Shown: positions 51,852 through 62,027, counted from the first letter of the stretch. The stretch is DNA of 64,000 nucleotides from Iodobacter arcticus (GCF_042664895.1 NZ_JBHTBQ010000033.1:248001-312000), one strand, 5' to 3'. A program made the numbers and translations. Notes: generated from the letters alone by a model not told the origin.

Positions 51852-54800
51852 TCAGGGCTTGTTGAGGAGCCATTTTTTGAGCAGGGTGTTGAGCTGCAGA
51901 GGGATGATTGGTTTGGCGAGGTGGTCGTCCATGCCAACTTCGGCACAGGTTTTTTTATGCGATTCCAGCGCATCGGCAGTTAAGGCAATCACCGGGGTTT
52001 GATCGCCCCTTGCCCGCATTTGCCGGGTGGCTTCTAAGCCATCCATAATGGGCATTTGCAAATCCATAAATACTAAGTCGTAGTGATGGCTGCTTAGCTT
52101 GGCGAGTGCTTCTTCGCCATTATTGGCCTCATCGCAGCTGATTTTAAGCAGCGATAGCAGCTCGCGGGCAACAAGGCGATTGATGGCCACGTCGTCCACC
52201 ACCAGAACATGCTTGCCTTCAAAGCTTTCTGCCTGCTCTATGCTTTCGCTTGGCGTATCCAGCACCTCCTCAGCAAGGGCTAATTCCACATAAAAACTAA
52301 ACTGACTTCCTCTGCCGGGCTGGCTGCTTACTGTAATATCGCCCCCCATCAGCTTGACTAGTTTTTTACTGATAGACAGCCCTAGCCCTGTACCGCCAAA
52401 TTGCCTCGTTGTTGAATTATCTGCCTGAATAAAAGGCTGAAACAGCCGGTTTATCTGTGCGTCTGTCATGCCGATTCCCTGATCTGTAATGGTAAACAGC
52501 ATCCGTGTTTCGGTGGGGCAGCTAAGCTCTAAATGCACCCAGCCCTGCTGGGTAAATTTAATGGCATTGCCTAATAAATTAATTAGAATCTGGGTTAAAC
52601 GAAGCGCATCCCCTTTGCGCCATTCGGCAAAATGCTCAGGCAGGCTAAGCAGTAAGCTGAGCCCTTTTTCTTCGGCTCTGAATTTAAGAATAGAAGCCAC
52701 CTGATCCACAATACTGCGGCAGGAAAACACTTCTTGTTCTAAATCGAGCCGATCGGCTTCAATTTTAGAAAAATCAAGAATATCGTCAATCAGGGCAATG
52801 AGTGTATTGGTCGATTGAGTGAGTTTTTGTAAATAATCATTTTGTTTTTCATTTAAGGCGGTGTGTTTCAGCAAATGGGCAATGCCGTGGATGGCGTTAA
52901 GCGGTGTGCGAATTTCATGCGACATATTGGCCAGAAAAGCACTCTTTGCTTTGGTGGCGGCTTCTGCCGCTTCTTTGGCATGATTGAGTTCGGTGATATC
53001 CATCATGGTGGCTTCAATATGGCTGGGCTCGCCCTCTGCGTTGTACAGCAGACGGCTGGTGGTGAGTACATCCAGTATTTTGCCGCTTTTATTGCGAATT
53101 TTGATGGCGTAGCGGCTGACTCTTTCATGCTTCAGAATCATTTCTTGCAGGTGCTTATGTTCTTGTGCGCTCTCAAAAAAGCGGTGGGCGCATTCTCCCA
53201 GCAAGGCTTCTGTGCCGTTTACGCCGATAATTTCGAGCATGGCCGAGTTTATGGCGAGAATTTTGCCGCTGGCTAGTTCGGTTTTCATATAGCCCGTCAG
53301 CATGCTCTCTACAATGGCGCGAAAGCGTGATTCACTTTCTCTGAGTGCTTTTTCGATGCGGTTTCTTTCTGCTAGCTCGTTTTCCAGGTGCTGGTTGACA
53401 GCGCTTAATTCTTGGGTGCGAATCTCTACACGGCTTTCCAGCTCGTCGTAGAGGCGTGCGTTTTCCATTGAAATAGCCGCTTGGGTGGATAGGGCATGGA
53501 TGACTTCTTGCCTTGCTGTGGTGAATGCGCCTGCCGAGAGCGGGTTTTCCAGATAGTAAACACCAAGCAGCACGCCTTGCTTGATGATGGGGCCACACAG
53601 TACCGATTTAACCCGCGTATTGTGCACATAAGAATCGCGTTGAAAGCGCTCATCCAGTCCCGCGTCATCAAGGGCCACGGTTTCTAAAGTGCGCCAGACA
53701 TATTGCAAAATCGATGCGGCAACCGGCAGGCTGAGGCTGTTTCTGGGCCGCACGGTGATGGCATCGTTTTCGATAATGCCTACCGTTTTTAGCCTGGGCT
53801 GTCCGTCTTCCGCCAGAATCAGCGCACCCATTGTGGCACCCGCGCTTTCAATCATTAGCTCGGTTAGGCGTACCAGTAGCGGATCAAGAGCCAGCTCGCT
53901 GGCGATAGCTTGCGAGGCCTTGAGTACGCCTGCCGAAGAGAGCGCGCGGCCATGAAAAACGTCTTCTTCAGGGGGGATCAGTTGCCATACCGAGCTAAAT
54001 TCATGGCGCAGTGTTTTGGCAAGTCCGATGGCGCCCCAGTGCTGCAAATTTGAAATGGCATTTTTAAGGTGGTGGGTGGCGTAAACCGGGTAGCCGTGTT
54101 CAACCCATAATTTACAGGTATGGATTTCTGCCAGCGCAAGATCCTGAGTAAAGCCCTGGCTGCGTGCGGCGGTAATGGATTGGTGGCAGCATAAAAGCGC
54201 GGCTTCGTGTTGGCCTTGCAGCAGGGCAATTTGTGCGTCGAGTAAGAGCAATTTATGTGAGAAATTATCAGGGCAATCGTTGCTCCATGCGGCCAGCTGC
54301 TCACGATGGTTTTGTATTTCTATTTTTTGGCTTTCTGATGGTGCTCGGTTCGCCAGCCCCATGGCTAAGCACCAGTGCGCATCAAAATTGGCGATAAAGC
54401 CCATGATGTAGCGGCACAGTGCCAGCCCCTGGCGAGCATGCAAAATCACTTCTTCATAATGGCCTGCAAACAGCATGCGCTGGGCGCGGTAAATATGATA
54501 AAAGCACAGCGATGAGCGGCTGTCGTTTTGTTCGCACTCCTGAACAAATTGCGCTTCATTGGACGTGGTGCCATCCCATGTTTCTGCAGTAAAGGCCGCA
54601 ACAGAAAAGCGTAAGGCATTGAGGGTGTCAATCGCCCACTGGTTTTTATTGGCGAGTGATGATTGCAAAGTTTGTTCGATGCGCTCGCTTAATTTAGAGA
54701 GCGGCAAGCCGCTGATATAGCGATGCAGTACATCTGCACAATATAAATAGCCAGTAAATTGCTGATCTCCGGTCATTAGCCCTGCATTAATACTGTCTTG

Positions 54801-57800
54801 AATCAGTGGCAATGAATCATGTAGCGGTTTAACCCAGGGCAGGCAGCCTACCGCATAGGGCCAGCCGGTTTTACATTTGAGCGCCATTGCGTCCAAAGGG
54901 GTGATGAGCTGGTATCCCAGACTGGCGAATTCAAAGCCGCGCTGGCGTTGCCCAAACAGGCTGCCCAGCAATACACCAAATGTGCCGTAGCCCTTGCAAA
55001 TCTCGATTGAATTGCCGTGCTCCAGCGCGGTCAGTACCATGCGGGAAATAATAAAGGGATAGTAGCGCGGGTGGCCAAAAGAGGTGGAGGTGTCGAGATT
55101 GAGCAGGGTTTTTTGAATGAGCTGCTGGGTTGGGTCGCTCAGTAGCGGTAATTGCAGCAGCTCTATAGGCTGGCGATTCTGCATTTTTTCTTCAATCTGA
55201 GCCAGTATTTCTTGAAACGCTGCTTCCGGATCGTTAGGCCAAGCCAAGCCTAATAATTCTAGTGCTTCCCGGCCCGCTTCGATTGCGCCAAGGTAATCGG
55301 CAGAAAGCGTTTTACCGGTGATCAGCAGGTTTTGAAACGCGGCTTTTTCCAGCACAGTGCGTAGCCGGGGTCTGGCTGCATGGATGATGGCTTCAGAGGT
55401 GGCTAAATCACCAGAAAGAAAAGCCGCTTCTGCCTGTATGTAGTGAAGGCGCAAGAGTAGCGGGTAATCGTTTTCCCAGTAGTGCTCTTCGCTCAGCAGC
55501 AGCTGTGCATTGTTTGCAAAGAGTCTGGCGCTGCTGTGGGCGGCAGAAGCAAAGGCTTTGCTGGCGGCTTGCAAAAATATATCTGCTAGATAGCGGTTTT
55601 GCTCAGGGTCTGCCGCTTTAAGAAAAACATTTAAGCCCGCGCTAAATTGCTGGGCAATGGTAAAAAGCTGTTCTTGAAAATGTGCGCCGTTATTGGCCTT
55701 GACCAAGTGCTGTGCAATGCGGATGTGCGTAGCTTGTTGCTCTCTTTCGCTGAGTAGCGAATAGGCGGCTTGCTGCACTCTGTCGTGCATAAAACGAATT
55801 TGTTTGGGCTTGCCTGCTTCACTGGGGATTTCGGTCATCAGCTCTGTTTGGCGCAATACTTGCAAGCTTTCATGTGTTTTGGCCTGGCTAAGGCCGGTAA
55901 TGGCGGCTAAATCTGGCAGGCTGCATAAATTGCCAAAGCAGGAAGCTGCGCTGGCTAATTCTTGTACATGAGCAGGTAGGCGGTGCAATTGCTCGATCAC
56001 CAGATCGACAACGTTTTCTGCCACATTATGGGTGGCAAGGCGGGCGACGCTCCATACCCAGGCACGCGTCTCTCTATCCCAATAAATAAAGGCTTCGTCT
56101 ACCAGCGTGCGTAATAGCTTGCCAATAAAAAAAGGATTACCGCCGGTTTTTTTATGGATCAGGTTGGCCAGTGCAAAGGTGTGTTCCCCTGTATGCAGCG
56201 CATCGATGAGAAAATCGTTGACTTGGGCTGGTGTAAGCGGGGCCAGCTCAAGCAAGGTGCTGCGCACATTCTGGGTATGCCATTCGGCTTGGGCGAGCAG
56301 CAGGGGGTGGCCTGAGAGGACTTCAGTGTTTCGGTAGGCACCAATCAGCAGTAAGTGCTTATTGTGGGTATTGGTCAGTAGCTGGCCCATTAAATCAAGG
56401 CTGGCAGGATCGGCCCATTGTAAGTCGTCCAGAAATAACACTAGGGGTGATTGCTGATGGCAAATACCCTGAATAAAGTCGACCAGTGTTTTGTTGTAGC
56501 GATGGCGCAGCTCAGCAGGGCCAAGCTCTGCAACCGGGGCTTGCGGGCCAATCAGCCATTGCAAGGCAGGGATTGCATCAATCAGAATTTGTGCATTGCT
56601 ACCTACGGCGGCGAGAACCCTGTTTTTCCAGTGTTCGGTATTAGGCTCTGCCAGCCACTGCCGGATCAGCTTATCAAAGGCGGTGGAAAGGGCGGCATAG
56701 GGAATGCTGCGTTGGTACTGATCGAATTTTCCTTCAATAAAAAAGCCACCCGCCATAATAATATCGGGTCTTAGCGATTGCACCAGCGAGCTTTTTCCTA
56801 TTCCCGAATAGCCGGAAATAAGCACCACTTCAGCCGCCTGAGTCTGGCTGCGCGAAAAGGCATTCAGCAGGCTTAATCGCTGATGATCCCGGCCGTAAAG
56901 AGTGTTCGACGGGTGAAGCACGCCGGGCTCATCGTCCTCCCCCAGCTGAAAAGGGCTGGTTAAGCCGTTTGAAAGCCGCTCGGTGCAGCGCTGCAAATCG
57001 TGGGCCAGCCCTACCGCGGTGTGGTAACGCTTCTCTGGGATTTTCTCCAGTAGCTTCATAATAATGGCGGAGAGCGCTGGCGGGGTGTCAGATATCTCGT
57101 TGGGCGGGGTGGGGATTTTTGCGAGGTGGGCGTGGATTAAAGAAAGCGTGTCGTTGCTATTAAAGGGCAACTGCCCTGTAAACATCCGGTAGCAAATGAC
57201 GCCCAAGGTATAAAAATCACTGCGTGGGTTAACATCTGAGCGCAGGCGCCCAGTTTGTTCTGGCGAGAAATACGCTGCACGGTGTTTTTGTGGATCGGCT
57301 TCGCCACCGTCCGCCATGCCCACAAAACGGATGGTATGGTCTGGCGCAATAATGATGTGATCGGGCCAGAGCCTGCCATGCGGTTTGCCGCTGGCATGTA
57401 GGGAGGCCAGTGCTTGGGCAATGGCGGTGGTGCGCTGTAGTTTTCTGGCCAGTGTGATGGCAAGTTGCAGCGTGGTGCCGGTTGTGTGGCCGGTTTCGCT
57501 CATTAAATCTTCTAAAGTGCGGCCGGGGCAATCACTCAGCACTAGCACCATAGACGCACCATGCTTAAATAAATCGAGCACCTTGGGTGTGTGTTTGGTT
57601 TGGATTTGCTCGAGTAAATCTCGCTCGCTCTTTAAAGTGATGCTGGCGCGGGGGAGTGAGGCGATGCGTAAAATGCAGGCGTTGCCATCTGCATGAACAG
57701 CACGGACCATGCTTCCTGCCACATCTTGATAAAGTGTGTTTTTTAGACTGTAGCCGGGAATATCCACACTGGCTCCCTTGGGGAAAAGCGGGGTCTTGGG

Positions 57801-57833
57801 TGAGGGCGGGGGCGGACTTTGGAAAGGCAGCAA
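51852..57833 (-). CDS. Pseudokinase / AAA-type ATPase / GAF-PAS hybrid histidine kinase
   Basis: A 1993-residue soluble hybrid. Residues 25-290 resemble a Ser/Thr kinase, with GRLWPDHI in place of the HRD loop (HGR at 152-154), VGMADG in place of DFG (about 171-176) and Arg56 where the VAIK Lys is expected, but SPEQTGR still in place; it appears inactive. A P-loop ATPase follows (Walker A GYSGIGKSS, 341-349) and a long helical repeat region to about 1300. Then GAF (about 1320-1480), PAS (about 1500-1620), HisKA with His near 1638 (FLANMSHEIRTPLNAIHG), the ATPase domain with GGTGLGLSIS, and a receiver with Asp near 1922 (FMDLQMPIMDGL). Same build as large hybrids known in cyanobacteria and others. 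Signal unknown. Confidence 0.88.
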   Translation of the reverse strand: MLPFQSPPPPSPKTPLFPKGASVDIPGYSLKNTLYQDVAGSMVRAVHADGNACILRIASLPRASITLKSERDLLEQIQTKHTPKVLDLFKHGASMVLVLSDCPGRTLEDLMSETGHTTGTTLQLAITLARKLQRTTAIAQALASLHASGKPHGRLWPDHIIIAPDHTIRFVGMADGGEADPQKHRAAYFSPEQTGRLRSDVNPRSDFYTLGVICYRMFTGQLPFNSNDTLSLIHAHLAKIPTPPNEISDTPPALSAIIMKLLEKIPEKRYHTAVGLAHDLQRCTERLSNGLTSPFQLGEDDEPGVLHPSNTLYGRDHQRLSLLNAFSRSQTQAAEVVLISGYSGIGKSSLVQSLRPDIIMAGGFFIEGKFDQYQRSIPYAALSTAFDKLIRQWLAEPNTEHWKNRVLAAVGSNAQILIDAIPALQWLIGPQAPVAELGPAELRHRYNKTLVDFIQGICHQQSPLVLFLDDLQWADPASLDLMGQLLTNTHNKHLLLIGAYRNTEVLSGHPLLLAQAEWHTQNVRSTLLELAPLTPAQVNDFLIDALHTGEHTFALANLIHKKTGGNPFFIGKLLRTLVDEAFIYWDRETRAWVWSVARLATHNVAENVVDLVIEQLHRLPAHVQELASAASCFGNLCSLPDLAAITGLSQAKTHESLQVLRQTELMTEIPSEAGKPKQIRFMHDRVQQAAYSLLSEREQQATHIRIAQHLVKANNGAHFQEQLFTIAQQFSAGLNVFLKAADPEQNRYLADIFLQAASKAFASAAHSSARLFANNAQLLLSEEHYWENDYPLLLRLHYIQAEAAFLSGDLATSEAIIHAARPRLRTVLEKAAFQNLLITGKTLSADYLGAIEAGREALELLGLAWPNDPEAAFQEILAQIEEKMQNRQPIELLQLPLLSDPTQQLIQKTLLNLDTSTSFGHPRYYPFIISRMVLTALEHGNSIEICKGYGTFGVLLGSLFGQRQRGFEFASLGYQLITPLDAMALKCKTGWPYAVGCLPWVKPLHDSLPLIQDSINAGLMTGDQQFTGYLYCADVLHRYISGLPLSKLSERIEQTLQSSLANKNQWAIDTLNALRFSVAAFTAETWDGTTSNEAQFVQECEQNDSRSSLCFYHIYRAQRMLFAGHYEEVILHARQGLALCRYIMGFIANFDAHWCLAMGLANRAPSESQKIEIQNHREQLAAWSNDCPDNFSHKLLLLDAQIALLQGQHEAALLCCHQSITAARSQGFTQDLALAEIHTCKLWVEHGYPVYATHHLKNAISNLQHWGAIGLAKTLRHEFSSVWQLIPPEEDVFHGRALSSAGVLKASQAIASELALDPLLVRLTELMIESAGATMGALILAEDGQPRLKTVGIIENDAITVRPRNSLSLPVAASILQYVWRTLETVALDDAGLDERFQRDSYVHNTRVKSVLCGPIIKQGVLLGVYYLENPLSAGAFTTARQEVIHALSTQAAISMENARLYDELESRVEIRTQELSAVNQHLENELAERNRIEKALRESESRFRAIVESMLTGYMKTELASGKILAINSAMLEIIGVNGTEALLGECAHRFFESAQEHKHLQEMILKHERVSRYAIKIRNKSGKILDVLTTSRLLYNAEGEPSHIEATMMDITELNHAKEAAEAATKAKSAFLANMSHEIRTPLNAIHGIAHLLKHTALNEKQNDYLQKLTQSTNTLIALIDDILDFSKIEADRLDLEQEVFSCRSIVDQVASILKFRAEEKGLSLLLSLPEHFAEWRKGDALRLTQILINLLGNAIKFTQQGWVHLELSCPTETRMLFTITDQGIGMTDAQINRLFQPFIQADNSTTRQFGGTGLGLSISKKLVKLMGGDITVSSQPGRGSQFSFYVELALAEEVLDTPSESIEQAESFEGKHVLVVDDVAINRLVARELLSLLKISCDEANNGEEALAKLSSHHYDLVFMDLQMPIMDGLEATRQMRARGDQTPVIALTADALESHKKTCAEVGMDDHLAKPIIPLQLNTLLKKWLLNKP

Positions 57834-57936
57834 ATGCGTGGAGCCACGTTCCGCACTACAGTAGGCCTATTCATTGAATGTGGTCTTGATTTGCACCAAA
57901 AACGTTATGAGGGAAACGCATGGATAAAACGCCGTG

Positions 57937-57967
57937 CTGCGTGAGTACATGGTGCGTACTCACGCAG
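57937..57967 (-). terminator. Terminator of the DHH-phosphoesterase gene
   Basis: A 12-bp stem CTGCGTGAGTAC / GTACTCACGCAG with a 7-base loop lies just past the DHH gene stop; on the minus strand GGCGTTTTAT follows. Confidence 0.7.
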
Positions 57968-57979
57968 TAATCCTACAAA

Positions 57980-58912
57980 TCAGCCGTCCGCTGTAATTTT
58001 AAGTACCAGCTCTCGCAGCACACGGTTGGCGTCTTCGTTTGCTACTTGGCAAGTGCCTGCATTTTCGTGGCCGCCGCCGCCGTATTCCAGCATCAGCTCA
58101 CCAATGTTCGTTTGCGAACTGCGGTTAATAATTGATTTGCCAGTGGCATAAACGGTATTTTGCTGGTGCAAACCCCACAGCATATGAATCGAGATATTGC
58201 ATTGGGGATAGAGCGCATAAATCATAAAACGATTGGTGGCATAAATCGTTTCTTCATTGCGTAAATCAAGGACAACCAAATTATCGTAAATACGGCTGCA
58301 GTTAATCAGCTGCTCTTTGGCTTGCGGAGCGTGCTCAAAATAAACTTCGATACGCTCTTGAATATCAGGCAGGCCAAGGATGTCGTCAATGCCATGGTTG
58401 CCACAGTATTTAATTAAATCCATCATCAGCTGGTAATTGGAAATTCGGAAATTCTTAAAGCGCCCCAAGCCTGTACGTGAATCCATTAAGTAATTAAGCA
58501 GCACCCAATCTCTGGGGGTGAGGATTTCTTCACGGGTAAATTCGGCCGAATCGGCTTTATCTACCGCAATCATCATCTCCTCGCTGATTTTAGGGAAGGC
58601 ACTTTTGCCGCCGTAATAGTCATAGACCACACGGGCGGCAGAAGGCGCTTTGGGGTCGATAATATGATTGGTTTTTTCACCCACGGTACGAATCGTTTCG
58701 GACAGATGATGATCAAAAGAGAGGTAAGCATCTGCCACATAAGGCAAATTGGTGGTGATGTCGTTGGCGGTAATGGCGATTTTCCCATCCTGCATATCTT
58801 TAGGATGTACGAATAAAATATCGTCAATCATATCAAGCTCGGTTAATAGCACCGCGCAGACTAAACCATCGAAATCACTGCGGGTGACGAGGCGGTATTT
58901 GGGTTCTGACAT
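57980..58912 (-). CDS. DHH-family phosphoesterase
   Basis: A 310-residue cytoplasmic phosphoesterase. DHH motifs: RSDFDGLVCA (Asp13, Asp15), the FDHH at 66-69, and the DHHA1-type tail with GGGGHENAG near 280. These bind two metal ions and cleave phosphodiesters, such as nanoRNAs, pAp or polyphosphate. The particular substrate is not told from sequence. Starts ATG 58912 with GAAGGAAA upstream. It lies 22 bases after the stomatin gene, so stomatin, NfeD and this gene form an operon. Confidence 0.88.
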   Translation of the reverse strand: MSEPKYRLVTRSDFDGLVCAVLLTELDMIDDILFVHPKDMQDGKIAITANDITTNLPYVADAYLSFDHHLSETIRTVGEKTNHIIDPKAPSAARVVYDYYGGKSAFPKISEEMMIAVDKADSAEFTREEILTPRDWVLLNYLMDSRTGLGRFKNFRISNYQLMMDLIKYCGNHGIDDILGLPDIQERIEVYFEHAPQAKEQLINCSRIYDNLVVLDLRNEETIYATNRFMIYALYPQCNISIHMLWGLHQQNTVYATGKSIINRSSQTNIGELMLEYGGGGHENAGTCQVANEDANRVLRELVLKITADG

Positions 58913-58934
58913 GGCGCTATTTTCCTTCGGTAAA

Positions 58935-59885
58935 TTAAGGCTGTACTGGGGGTTTAATCACGGACATTGCGGTAGCAACCATGCCCGCCACATCGCTGGC
59001 ATTGGCGGGCAGCAGCATGGTATTGCCTTCTTTAGCAATATTGGCAAAGGCCGCCACATATTGCTCGGCTACTTTTAAATTAACCGCTTCTAAGCCGCCT
59101 GGTTGTTTAATGGTTTGTGCCACCATATGAATGGCTTCGGCTGTGGCACGGGCAACTAAGCGTAGTGCTTCGGCTTCACCTTCTGCCTGATTAATGGCAG
59201 CTTGTTTTTCACCTTCAGAAGCATTAATGGCTGCCTGGCGCTCGCCTTCGGAGCGCTGGATAGAGGCTTCGCGCTGGCCGGTGGCTAAGTTGATTTGTTC
59301 TTGCTTTACCCCTTCAGATTGCGCAATACGGCCACGCTTTTCGCGCTCGGCAGTAATTTGCTGCTGCATAGAGTGCAAAATTTCTTTAGGCGGGGTGAGG
59401 TCTTTGATTTCGTAGCGCAATACTTTTACGCCCCAGCTGCGTGCTGCTTCATCAAGCGCATTCACAACCGCAGCATTGATGTCGTCCCGCTCTTCAAAGG
59501 TTTTGTCGAGCTCTAACTTGCCGATCACAGATCGCAGCGTGGTTTGCGCTAATTGCATAATTGCCATCACGTAATCCGAGGTGCCATAAGAAGCCAGCTT
59601 GGGATCGGTAACCTGATAATACAAAAGGCCGTCGACTTGCAGCTGGGTATTGTCCTTTGTAATACAAATTTGCGATGGCACATCGAGCGGAATTTCTTTA
59701 AGCGATAGGTTGTAAGCAACGCGATCGATAAAGGGCACAATAAAGCTCAACCCCGGTTGCAATACGGCGTGAAATTTACCAAGGCGTTCAATAATCAGGG
59801 CGTGCTGCTGCGGCACCACTTTGAATGTTTTGGCGATAAAAATAACAGCGATAACTAAGAAAAAAAGGGGAAATCCGAATTCCAT
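58935..59885 (-). CDS. SPFH/band-7 (stomatin, QmcA-like) membrane protein
   Basis: A 316-residue protein with one N-terminal membrane helix (LFFLVIAVIFIAKTFKV) and an SPFH/band-7 domain: VPQQHALIIERLGKFHAVLQ PGLSFIVPF, split here to keep runs short, then DVPSQICITKDNTQLQVDG and PLY-type strands. A long coiled coil of EGERQAAINASEGEKQAAI type follows. It forms lipid-raft-like assemblies at the membrane. The start overlaps the NfeD stop by one base (TAATG), a typical SPFH-NfeD pair. Confidence 0.9.
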   Translation of the reverse strand: MEFGFPLFFLVIAVIFIAKTFKVVPQQHALIIERLGKFHAVLQPGLSFIVPFIDRVAYNLSLKEIPLDVPSQICITKDNTQLQVDGLLYYQVTDPKLASYGTSDYVMAIMQLAQTTLRSVIGKLELDKTFEERDDINAAVVNALDEAARSWGVKVLRYEIKDLTPPKEILHSMQQQITAEREKRGRIAQSEGVKQEQINLATGQREASIQRSEGERQAAINASEGEKQAAINQAEGEAEALRLVARATAEAIHMVAQTIKQPGGLEAVNLKVAEQYVAAFANIAKEGNTMLLPANASDVAGMVATAMSVIKPPVQP

Positions 59886-60310
59886 TAGGAGTGCCTTAGT
59901 GGTGAGTGGTTAAGAATAAGCGAGTTGCCTTGGGTGGCAATAATCAGGTAATCGTTTTGGCCGGTTTCAGAGTCGGTAGCCAGCTCCGCATCCCATAATG
60001 TGCCGCGGTAGCGAACCCGGGCGCGTCGTTCGCCCTGCCATGCCACGATCTCGACATGCTGGCCAATATCACTGCTGATCTCAGCAGGGGCGCTGGTGTG
60101 CTGGCGCTGCCAGCGCCGCAAAATGGCGACAGCCACAAGGCCGATCAGGCCAGCGCTAAGGGCTTGCACAGTAAAGCTAAAGCCCAGCCATGCGGCTAAA
60201 GCGGCACTGGCTAAACCGATTGCCACAGCCAGTAAGTAAAAAGTGCCTGTCAGCATTTCTAACCCGGCAAGCAGCAATGCAGCAATCAGCCAGAGGGTTT
60301 GTAAACTCAT
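59885..60310 (-). CDS. NfeD-like membrane protein
   Basis: A 141-residue partner of the stomatin-like protein. It has hydrophobic segments within the first 65 residues (LWLIAALLLAGLEMLTGTFY, then a second near 40-65) and then an OB-fold-like C-terminal part (GQHVEIVAWQGERRARVRYR). Typical short NfeD (NfeD1b). Coupled to the SPFH gene. Confidence 0.88.
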   Translation of the reverse strand: MSLQTLWLIAALLLAGLEMLTGTFYLLAVAIGLASAALAAWLGFSFTVQALSAGLIGLVAVAILRRWQRQHTSAPAEISSDIGQHVEIVAWQGERRARVRYRGTLWDAELATDSETGQNDYLIIATQGNSLILNHSPLRHS

Positions 60311-60477
60311 ACGAGGTATCTTTTGATATGAATATCTGCTTTGGTATAGCCGAAATACCTAGGCTCTGGCAAGCAGCAAGGAAGACTTCCATCAGCTTAT
60401 TGATGGAAAACAGACAGTATGTAAGCTTTTGATGACGTTTGTGTTTTGTTTTTGCTGTAAGTAATGAGGGAGTGAAT

Positions 60478-60524
60478 GGGGCGTGCTGAGTAGGGGTGGA
60501 ACAGCTCCCTACCCAACACGCCCC
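60478..60524 (-). terminator. Hairpin after the Lrp-type gene
   Basis: GGGGCGTGCTGAGTAGGG pairs with CCCTACCCAACACGCCCC, an interrupted stem of about 16 bp with an 11-base loop, right after the stop at 60530. No clear T run, so a weaker terminator. Confidence 0.55.
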
Positions 60525-60529
60525 ATGTC

Positions 60530-61003
60530 TTATGGATTCAGATGGCTTAAAGGCAGGTTGGTGGTGTTTTTAAATTCTTTTAACACAAAGCTTGATTTGA
60601 TATCGGCAATGCCGGGGTGTTGCAGTAGCTGCCCCATCACAAATTTAGAAAAGTGCGTCATGTCTTCAAAATACACCTGCAGCAAATAATCCATCTCGCC
60701 GGTCATGGCATAACAGTTGACCACTTCAGGCCACTCTTGGATGGCAGAGGCAAACTCCTGTAGATGACTATGCCCGCGTTTTTCCAGCGAAACACGGATA
60801 AAAGCCTGTAAACCAAGGCCAATTAAAAGTGGATCCAAAAGTGCAACATATTTGCGAATAACGCCACTATCTTCGAGCTGTTTGAGCCGTCGCAAGCAGG
60901 GAGATGGGGATAAAGCGATGATTTCTGCCAGCTCCACATTGCTTAATCGGCCATGTAACTGAAGCTCGTTAAGAATTTTAATATCAGTCCTATCTAGTTC
61001 CAT
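60530..61003 (-). CDS. Lrp/AsnC-family regulator, probably of phhA-hpd
   Basis: A 157-residue regulator. The HTH is in the first 60 residues (ILNELQLHGRLSNVELAEII), and the RAM (amino-acid-binding) domain follows (GLQAFIRVSLEKRGHSHLQE). It is divergent from phhA, with 156 bases between, the classical place for a regulator that senses an aromatic amino acid. The effector (Phe or Tyr) is inference. GGGGAG lies before the ATG. Confidence 0.9.
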   Translation of the reverse strand: MELDRTDIKILNELQLHGRLSNVELAEIIALSPSPCLRRLKQLEDSGVIRKYVALLDPLLIGLGLQAFIRVSLEKRGHSHLQEFASAIQEWPEVVNCYAMTGEMDYLLQVYFEDMTHFSKFVMGQLLQHPGIADIKSSFVLKEFKNTTNLPLSHLNP

Positions 61004-61159
61004 GGTGTTATCTCCCCTTCTTTTATGTTTAATTGGTGTTAAATTGCATAAATATTTATTTTATTGGCATTTTAGAAACAAAATTGCTCGCCACTTTTTG
61101 TAAAATGAAAAGCTAGTGTAGAGCAGTTGCTGTGAAAAATACCATTTAGGAGAAGTCTT

Positions 61160-61945
61160 GTGTATACCGATGAAGCAGCAACCCTACGTGCTGATATGCA
61201 ATTGTCCGTGCCGGACGCCGTGTTAGACATCCATTCTTACCCAATTCCGCAATACACCGACGTTGAGCATCAAACATGGGCCACCCTGATTGCTAATCAA
61301 CAAGCGGTTTTGCCGGGCCGCCTTTGCCATGCTTTTTTAGAGGGCATTGAGAAAGTGGGATTTCCCTGTGACCGTATTCCAAGCCTGGTGGAAATCAGCG
61401 ACAAAATAGAAGCGCTCTCTGGTTGGAAACTCACCCGTGTATCGGGCATTGTGCCGGATGAAGATTTTTTTAAATTATTAGCCCAGCGTATTTTTCCCTC
61501 GACCGATTTTATTCGTAAGCCGGATGAAATTGGCTATACCCCTGCGCCTGATATGTTTCACGATTTATTGGGGCATGCGCCACTCTTGGTTCACCCTCGT
61601 TTTGCTGCTTTCTTTGAAGCATTTGGCAAGGCCGGTGTGCGCGCTTTTGAGTTGGATCACCCCGCTAAAGTGTGGTTGCCGCGCCTTTATTGGTACACGG
61701 TTGAATTTGGTTTAATTCAAGAGGCCAATGGCCTGCATATCTTTGGTGCGGGTATTGCATCGTCCCCACAGGAAGTGATGTTTAGTTTGTCTGATCAAAC
61801 ACGTAAACGCGCTTTTGATATAGAAAAAGTGGCAGAAACCGCATATGACATCTGGCATATGCAGGAAGATTTATTTGTAATTGAAAGCTTTGATGCATTG
61901 GAAAACGATTTTTCAAAATGGACCGCTAAGCACGGTCTAAATTAA
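61160..61945 (+). CDS. phhA: Phenylalanine 4-monooxygenase
   Basis: A 261-residue iron- and pterin-dependent enzyme that converts Phe to Tyr. Iron ligands are His134 and His139 (DMFHDLLGHAPL) and Glu182 (WYTVEFGLI), in the same spacing as the Chromobacterium enzyme. It begins with GTG (61160), with AGGAGAAG just upstream. No regulatory ACT domain, as in bacterial enzymes. Followed by a terminator and then hpd, giving the first two steps of Phe/Tyr catabolism. No pterin-recycling gene (phhB) is seen next to it. Confidence 0.95.
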   Translation: MYTDEAATLRADMQLSVPDAVLDIHSYPIPQYTDVEHQTWATLIANQQAVLPGRLCHAFLEGIEKVGFPCDRIPSLVEISDKIEALSGWKLTRVSGIVPDEDFFKLLAQRIFPSTDFIRKPDEIGYTPAPDMFHDLLGHAPLLVHPRFAAFFEAFGKAGVRAFELDHPAKVWLPRLYWYTVEFGLIQEANGLHIFGAGIASSPQEVMFSLSDQTRKRAFDIEKVAETAYDIWHMQEDLFVIESFDALENDFSKWTAKHGLN

Positions 61946-61957
61946 CCCGATATGGCG

Positions 61958-61999
61958 ATGCCGTGGTGATATTTTATAAATAGAATCACGGCATTTTTA
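61958..61999 (+). terminator. Terminator after phhA
   Basis: ATGCCGTGGTGAT pairs with ATCACGGCAT and is followed by TTTTAT, between phhA and hpd. Some read-through to hpd is possible. Confidence 0.65.
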
Positions 62000-62027
62000 T
62001 ATTCGGGTTTCACCTATGGAGAGATAG

